64,000 nt of DNA from Flabesymbios commensalis. Taxonomy: Eukaryota; Annelida; Polychaeta; Terebellida; Flabelligeridae. Positions 57,696-64,000 of this stretch are shown one piece after another. The translations under genes and the position numbers were made by a program. The stretch's first letter is position 1; each line of letters begins with the position of its first letter. Location of the stretch: positions 57,305,122-57,369,121 of the forward strand of contig OZ024909.1 in assembly GCA_964017125.1 (NCBI GenBank). The letters are read 5' to 3'. A model generated the notes under the pieces. The model saw nothing but the letters and a program-made list of their open reading frames with translations. It was not told the DNA's origin and made no database searches.

Positions 57696-59306
57696 CAGAC
57701 ACGACAGTGAATTTTATGAGACCTGAAAAACAACGGGCGTTGCGTAGATACTTAGGCATGGTCAATTACTACCATAAATCTATACCTGATTGTGCGGCGA
57801 AACTGACTCCCCTTAACACGTTGCTGACAGCAGCTAACGAAGGACAGACTAGGTTATCACCTAAATCAAATTTCGACCTAAGTTGGACCGAGAGCGCCAA
57901 TTTATCTTTCATCGAGTCTAAACAAATGCTTGCTAATGTGACCCTGCTAGTCCACCCGAACCCCTCGGCTTCATTGAATATTGCGTATGACGCTAGTGAT
58001 TTTGCGGTCGGAGGCGTATTGCAACAATGTGTGGACAACGTGTGGCAACCATTTTCATTCTTCGGCAAGAAGTTATCACCCGCCGAGACACGTTACAGTG
58101 CATTTGATAGAGAGCTCCTAGTGGTTTACGCCACTATCAGGCACTTTAGACATAATTTAGAAGGCCCCAAATTTTTCGTCAACACCAACCACAAACCTTT
58201 AACATATATAATGAGTTCACCAACCAAACGTCCGTCGCTCCGTCAAACTAGGCATATGGCCTGATTGCTGAATTTACAACTGACATTAGACATTAGAAAG
58301 GAGAGACAAATTTCGTAGCCGACGCCTTATTGCGACCATCTGTATCAGCTATAGGCAGTGCTTCAGTAATCAATTATAAAGAATTAAGTGAAGATCAGGC
58401 CCTCGACGCTGAATTTACGAGGCTACGACATTTGACGTCTTCTACGCTAGATTTTCAGCTACCTAAATCATTAGATAATATTTGGGTATGGTGCGACGTG
58501 GCGACGGGACATGCTAATCCGTATGTCACAGCTAAATTTTGGAGAAAAGTTTTCACGAGCCTTCATGGGCTAGGACATCCGTCGCATAGAGCTACGAATC
58601 CTCTTATCAATACAAGGTTCGTTTGGCAAGGAATAAATATAGATGTCGCAAAATGGTGCCAATCTTGCAAAGGTTGCCAGACCGCCAAGATCTCTTGTCA
58701 TAATAAACCGTTTTTTTGGCAATTTTACTGAACGAACAGGAAGGTTGAACCGCTTCCACGTCGACATAGTCGGTCCTTTGCCATACTCCCACGGTTTTAA
58801 ATATTTGTTTACTTGCGTTGATCGTTTCACGCGTTGGTTGGAAGCCATAGGCCGTTAGTAGACATTAAAGCTAAAACGGTCGCCGATGCCTTTTTCAGCG
58901 GATGGATAGCTCGTTTTGGGACTCCAGCCACTATCACCACGGACAGAGGCGGCCAGCTCGAAACCAAATTGTGGGATAATTTGTGTAACCAATTTGGCAT
59001 TGTCAGAAATCGTACAACGAGCTACCACCCTCAGTCGAATGGCATGGTTGAACGTTTTCACCGTCAACTTAAGGCAGCCATAATGGCACACGAATCACCG
59101 AGCCTATGGACTATTACGTTGCAAGCAGTAGGCCCTATTACTCGGCATTCGGTCTGCCGTAAAAGACCTTTTGGGCAGATCGGCTACCGAGATGATTTAC
59201 GCCACGACACTCAGGCTGCCCGGTTAATTTACAGACCATTATACAGTCGATGCACATACAGACTTAGACAATTACTCAGACAAGTTACGGGTAGCCATGT
59301 CGCGTC
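57696..59306 (+). pseudogene. CsRn1-type pol relic: RT end, RNase H, integrase
   Basis: Plus-strand fossil of the same family as the 37.7-45.5 kb element. Recognisable parts are the end of the reverse transcriptase (RPEKQRALRRYLGMVNYY), RNase H (YSAFDRELLVVYATIRHFRH), the integrase zinc-binding region (WCQSCKGCQTAK) and integrase core (DIVGPLPYSHGFKYL, TDRGGQLETKLWDNLCNQFG, MVERFHRQLKAAIM). It has a handful of breaks, no LTRs nearby, and ends where a LINE is inserted. It is older than the nearly complete element. Confidence 0.85.
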
Positions 59307-61760
59307 TATTTATTTATTTATTCAAACATATTTCTACAGGGTAAAAACATTATTAGCCTTTGGCTATTTTGCATATGTGCCCTGTTTTATGACAAGTATT
59401 TGCATAAAAAGTGAAGACACATATTTAAACAATAATTATCATATTATGTACAATAGTTACAATAACTAAAATAGAAGGTACATTAGACATTTTAGATCAT
59501 AATCCGATGATATATGCATTTGCGTTAATTGAATAGGTTTACAAATGTATATACATGTACATTTATAGCAAAGTGAAAAGAAAAGAAAACACAAATGTCC
59601 CCGCACTAAAACTCCAACAAAAACCTACAAAAATTGGTGAAAGCGATAAGACATGTACAGCCATATCATTATTGCAGCCCTAACTATAATTGAGTAAGGG
59701 TTTGATTATTAGCCATATATAGTTTAAGGTTATATTTAAAAGCAGAAAATGTCTTCTTATTTTTAATTTCTAAAGGTAGCTTATTCCAAAGTCTAGACCC
59801 ATTCACACTTAAAGATGATTTATATAAAGAATTATTACACCTGGGCTGCTGTAGAGTATTACTTGTTACATTACGTGTTGAAACAGTATGATATTCAGAA
59901 ACGGGGGAAAAATGATTTATAAGTGAGACAACATGCTAAAAAACAATATCTTTCTTTAACATTCTGCCACCCTAGACCTCTCACAATATCTATACCACGA
60001 ATGTTCCAGTCAAAGTTTGTGCAAGAAGTCGTGCTGCTCTATTTTGTAATTTTTGTATTTTACATAAATATTTTTGCGCAGCAGCGCCCCAGACAGTGAT
60101 ACAATGATCAATAATACTCAGAAATATACCGTAGTAAACACAATTATTATCATCCGTTGGGAGAATTTGTTTCAACCTTCTTAAGATATAAAGTTGCGAA
60201 GACAATTTCTTATACAATCCATCTATAAGGTTAGACCAGGATAACTTACTATCTATTTCTACACCAAGATATTTAGCAGACTTAACAAAGGGTAACTTAA
60301 CACCATTTATAAAAATATCTATGCTGTCTACTATATTTTTGTTAGATATAATTAATAGATTACACTTGTTTATGTTTAAAGCTAACTTATTTTGTCCAAA
60401 CCATTTAATAGTTTCATTGACAGCACTCTGAAGTAGTTGCTGTATTTTCGGTATAGATTTATCACTAACACCTGTCATAGTATCATCAGCAAAAATATTA
60501 CAGAAGGCATTAGATAGACATGAGAGAAAATCATTAATAAAAATAGTAAAAAGCAGAGGACCAAGTATAGATCCCGGTAGAACACCTTTGTCAATGAGTT
60601 TTGTATTAGACATTTTACCATTTATGCTAACAACTTGAGTTCGTTCATTGAGATAATTTGTAAACCATTGTAATTCAGTGCTATTAAGGCCATATTTGCT
60701 TAATTTTTTTAAAAGTAATTTGTGATCAATTGTGTCAAAACATTTAGCAAGATCAAACATACAAATACCATTGATTTCATTTTCGTTAATATTGTCAAGC
60801 ACATATTCAATCACATTATGCAAAGACGTCTGGGTTGAATGGAGTTTCATGAAAGCTGATCGGGAATGTGTAATCAAAGAGTGAGATTGTAAATATTCTC
60901 TCAACTGAGAGTCAACTAATTTTTCAAATAATTTTGGAATATGCCCAATTACAGAAACTGGTCAAAAGTTGTTGGGGTCTTGTTTAGAGCCTTTGTTTTT
61001 GTAAACTGGAGTAACCCGAGCTTTCTTCCATTCATTTGGAATTTCTCCATTAGAAAGTGACATATTAAATAAGATTGTTAGACTGCTACAGATAATCTCA
61101 CTGCTAAGTTTGAGAATACAAGAATCATAGCCTAGAATATCAACATTGGTTTCAGATGGCAATTTGTTTATAAATGCTAGAACATCTTCTTCAAGAAGGC
61201 TTTTAAATTTAAAGTTATAAATACTCGAGTTATTTCTCCATATTAGTTCATCATTTTCACTAAATTTACTACACAATTTATTTCCAGCGGACGCAAAGTG
61301 GTCATTCCACGCATCTGGTGACAGATCTGATGTTATGGAACTTTTTCTATTTTTTCCCAGGGATTGGTTTACTGCTTTCCAAACGTCACAGGATTTATTG
61401 GCTGTGATTGTTTTCTTATAATAGGATCGTTGCGAGTTTCGAATTGTTGAGATGACCATATTTCTCAGTTTTTTATATTCATTCATTTTGTCAGAAGAGC
61501 TAAGTCGAACAGCCATGCGGTGAGTATAATCACGTTTATATATAAAGGCCAAAATTTCGTTGGTCATCCATGGATTTGACCTATCTTTACCTCAAATTTC
61601 TTTAATTTTGACATGTTTGTTAACCACTGTATTAAATGCATTTGACCAATTTCTCCAGGCATCAGATGTTGATTTAGCATCAATAACAGCATTATATAGT
61701 CCAATATCCATTAAATCGCGAATAAAGTCATTTATGTTTATTCCATTGTAATCTTTTTTG
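59307..61760 (-). mobile_element. CR1/L2-type LINE, 5' truncated, inserted into the pol relic
   Basis: Minus strand. The 3' end is at 59,307-59,322 with a TGAATAAATAAATAAATA tail, the short microsatellite tail typical of CR1/L2-group LINEs. The 3' UTR is about 59,322-59,989, followed inward by reverse transcriptase and the linker upstream of it. The endonuclease domain is missing, so the copy is 5' truncated near 61,760. Just past the 3' end the CsRn1 pol relic begins, which shows the LINE arrived later. Confidence 0.85.
59990..61745 (-). pseudogene. LINE reverse transcriptase and linker, two in-frame stops
   Basis: From the 5' side: linker (DAWRNWSNAFNTVVNKHV, RSNPWMTNEILAFIYKR), an RT entry segment (IPNEWKKARVTPVYKNKGS), then PVSVIGHIPKLFEKLV. 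RT motifs follow with DLAKCFDTIDH (catalytic Asp), GVLPGSILGPLLFTIFIND, FADD (catalytic pair) and SAKYLGVEID. The C-terminal part holds ITVWGAAAQKYLCKIQKLQN. The family is CR1/L2-like non-LTR reverse transcriptase. Two TGA stops interrupt the frame, at 61,592-61,594 and 60,962-60,964; both sit where relatives have Arg, so each fits CGA to TGA decay. No frameshift is evident. Confidence 0.88.
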
Positions 61761-62713
61761 TGAATAATAAATATAATTCGAAAAATAGAACGCTAGATGA
61801 AGAATCCCAAATATGGGAAAAACAGTTTTTAGAAATAACCAGAAGAAACTGCACATACAAGTTAATATTGGGAAACATTTATAGACCTCCTTGTGCATTA
61901 AATGATAATTACTCATTATTTACCAATGAATTGAACCTAGTATTATCACAATTGAATAATCTCAACTGTGAGGTTATACTGGCTGGTGATTATAACATAG
62001 ACCTATTAAATATAATTACAGAACAGAAAATCTGTGAATTTTTTTATATGATAACATGTCAATCTTTTTTCCTAAAAATAACTCTTCTGACAAGACTATC
62101 GGAAAGAAGAGGTACATTAATAGACAATTTTTTGTGCAAACTATCCCGAAAAACAACTAATGTTGCATCCGGAATATTAACTAAACATATATCAGATCAT
62201 CAACCATGCTTTATGACCATTGATCTTGAACTTCCTAAACCATCAACACCAAAACTAGTGAAAATTAAGAAACATGACACTGATACCATCGCAAATTTAC
62301 AAGAAGAACTAGCGAATATAAACATCTCCGACAAACTAGATCACGACACTAAATCGAAACCTAACAAAAACTACAACATCATTGATACTATTATAACGAG
62401 TTTGATAACCAAACATTTTCCAACGAAAACAGTAAAATTCAATAAACATAAACATAAAAATAATAGTTGGATCACAAAGGGTATCATTAACTCTATCAAA
62501 TATAAGGATAATTTATACAAACAATTACAACAGTCGGATAAAAATTCACCAGAGTTTCATGTCTTAAAAACTAATTTTAAAACATACAATAAATTAGTGA
62601 AACAATGTATAATTGAGGCTGAGCAAATGTATTATCACACAATTTTTGATAAATACAAAAACAACATAAAGGATACATGGTCAACCATAAAATCTTCGCT
62701 AAACAGAGTGTGA
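61760..62713 (+). pseudogene. LINE endonuclease (C-terminal half) and linker
   Basis: About 317 open codons. YKLILGNIYRPP and EVILAGDYNIDLL are endonuclease (APE/exonuclease-phosphatase fold) motifs, and ISDHQPCFMTI holds the catalytic SDH. The linker reads KNNSWITKGIINSIKYKDNL and continues to DTWSTIKSSLNRV, as in CR1/L2 relatives. The N-terminal part with the first catalytic residues is lost. After 62,713 a stop and frame changes follow, and the RT start (VIPLYKKKDPSVLGNYRPIS, about 63,068-63,127) is in another frame. Confidence 0.82.
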
Positions 62714-63172
62714 GTAAAATCAGAATTCCCTGAACATTTCATGATTGAAAATAAATTAGTGTCATATAGATCTACAATATCAAACAAATTTAATGAATTT
62801 TACACAAACATTGGTCCAAATCTTGCGAAAGAGATCAACATAGCAAGCAGTAAATCATTTAGGAGTAATCTTAAGTCATCAAATGAAAAAAACTTCGTAC
62901 TGAAGAGATAGTATACAAAAAATAATAAATTATCTGAAACCCAGACAGTTGCTGTCAAGATGGTTTTTCGTCCTCTCTACTAATACAACTAAAACACATT
63001 CTAACAAAACCGCTTACAATAATAAATCAATCATTGAAATATTGGAATATTCCCTGATAATCGCAAAAGTTATTCCACTTTATAAAAAGAAAGACCCATC
63101 TGTACTGGGCAATTACAGACCAATATCTCTCCTACCTGCAATTTCCAAATTGTTTGAAAGAAGAACAAAGGC
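61761..63172 (+). mobile_element. Second CR1/L2-type LINE fragment, opposite orientation
   Basis: Plus strand, head to head with the previous LINE. It keeps the C-terminal half of the endonuclease, the linker and the first RT segment, and stops abruptly at about 63,172 within the RT, so both ends are missing. It differs in sequence from the 59.3-61.7 kb LINE over shared regions (compare NYRPISLLPAISKLFE here with PVSVIGHIPKLFEKLV there). They are separate families or old subfamilies, not one inverted copy. Confidence 0.8.
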
Positions 63173-63402
63173 AGGTCTACTTCATCTTGATGTTTATTAT
63201 ACTACTAGTTTCGGCTATTGCCTTCTTCAGGTACAGAGTGACAGAACATGGTTATTGTGTCTCCTTATATAGTAATATTCCGGTGAGGAAGTATACAATT
63301 TGTTTATTACAGAACAGTATCATAGCAACAATTAGTATATGACATCACAGTTTTAACATTTTTGTAAAGTGAAAAACATTCTAAAATGCCAAACAATATA
63401 GG
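63173..63402. other. Region with hammerhead-like motif
   Basis: On the minus strand 63,233-63,204 reads CCTGAAGAAGGCAATAGCC followed by GAAACTAGT. CUGANGA, a GGC/GCC stem and GAAAC are the conserved parts of hammerhead ribozymes found in terminal repeats of Penelope-like elements and retrozymes. One A between the first core and the stem is extra. No Penelope reverse transcriptase is visible. This may be the end of such an element abutting the LINE. Confidence 0.35.
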
Positions 63403-63546
63403 TGCGGCCGGAAAAAATGGTTGTCCGGGCGGATAGAGGAGCATATAACGTACCTGTCCGGCCGGGCAAAATTGTATTTGTCCGGCCGGGCAAACACGCA
63501 CTCCTGCTCCGGCCGGACAAAGTGAACCTTATCCGGCCGGGACACA
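63403..63546. repeat. Cluster of TGTCCGGCCGGGCAAA-type repeats
   Basis: CCGGCCGG-centred words occur at about 63,456, 63,481, 63,508 and 63,532. Partial forms are at 63,403 (GCGGCCGG) and 63,422 (TGTCCGGGCGG). Two full copies read TGTCCGGCCGGGCAAA, and the third reads CTCCGGCCGGACAAA. Spacing is about 24-27 bp, irregular. Very GC-rich in an AT-rich setting; not a CRISPR array. Confidence 0.8.
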
Positions 63547-64000
63547 AGTGCTGTTCATTTGAGGGATTGGAAGCGTAAAATGTTTATGAGATATTAGATC
63601 AAAACGTGATAAGGGCAATAACCTTTTAATCAAGTTGAAGAATGAAAGCGGAGTTAGGTACCAGCAGTCATGTAACCATGTTAGAACGGCTTAAGTGTCT
63701 AAAGCGACAAAGTATAGTAAGTGAGCGGTTTTAATACTTAGGCGGCTCTTTTTGGGCCCATACATGTGAATATCTTATGTTGTTTGGTTTGATGCAGGTT
63801 CTTATCGGGCCAATGGTTAGGCGGGGTGTTTTTATCGGCCGGTGGACGGACAGAGCATGGATGGGTTTGAAACAGAGCGTGAAAGTGGTGAAGGACGGTC
63901 GGTGGCAGAAAGGCGGCAGAAGTACGGAGAAGGTGTCTCGGCATCTGGACAGGATGATTGTGAGTATGCGGGCGGACAATGCAATGATTTAGAATTGGTT
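63547..64000. other. Non-coding end of window
   Basis: A GC-richer stretch near 63,800-63,980 gives open frames on both strands but no recognisable protein. Nothing else is seen. Confidence 0.4.

Noticed and set aside
59307-63172. Single LINE copy rearranged by twin priming
   Set aside because: Both halves contain linker and RT-start regions, and those differ clearly in sequence.
63403-63546. CRISPR-like array
   Set aside because: Only about four short palindromic words with irregular spacing; no cas genes and a eukaryotic context.
63731-63992. Opposed open frames at the window end
   Set aside because: No domain on either strand; GC-richer DNA with few stops.

Overview
The window looks like AT-rich, largely intergenic and intronic DNA from a bilaterian animal, most probably a marine invertebrate (an invertebrate deuterostome or a lophotrochozoan; the sequence alone does not decide). 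The reasons are a spliced PAR-6 polarity gene with a PDZ domain, CR1/L2-type LINEs, a CsRn1-clade Ty3/gypsy element, tRNA-derived SINEs, many short hairpin MITEs, and frequent AGGCCTA words of the kind seen in several marine invertebrate genomes. Nothing prokaryotic is present.

Layout. Bases 1-760 are a 144-bp tandem repeat cut by the window edge. From about 0.8 to 24.8 kb there is no host coding sequence I can support. It holds dozens of palindromic elements (two related families that begin near CCCAGCAAACAC), TTAA-flanked piggyBac-like MITEs, a roughly 600-bp repeat with an internal perfect palindrome (family F), tRNA SINEs and microsatellites. At 24,851-25,674 lies the last coding exon of PAR-6 on the + strand (semi-CRIB end, PDZ, acidic/proline-rich tail, stop). 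The preceding exons with the PB1 domain are not recognisable here and are probably far upstream. From 25.7 to 33.2 kb the DNA is AT-rich and gene-poor.

At 33,289-34,410 an intact 373-codon LINE ORF1-type RNA-binding protein stands alone, with no reverse transcriptase beside it. From 36,565 to 45,555 a non-autonomous DNA transposon with terminal inverted repeats is split by a nearly full-length, minus-strand CsRn1-type LTR retrotransposon (37,671-45,460), a fossil with several disruptions. From 45.6 to 52.2 kb the DNA is mostly repeats plus two possible regulatory spots (POU/CRE at 50.3 kb; a duplicated E-box/CRE at 51.9 kb) and one possible first exon (49,258-49,331).

From 52.2 to 64 kb the window is a mosaic: pol relics of the CsRn1 family (52.2 and 57.7-59.3 kb), a minus-strand family F copy, a foldback repeat, a minus-strand CR1/L2 LINE inserted into the second pol relic (59.3-61.75 kb), a head-to-head second LINE on the + strand (61.76-63.17 kb), a hammerhead-like terminal motif, and a cluster of CCGGCCGG words.

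Only PAR-6 can be called a host gene with confidence. The rest is best read as layered mobile-element history, in which hairpin-forming elements are unusually abundant.
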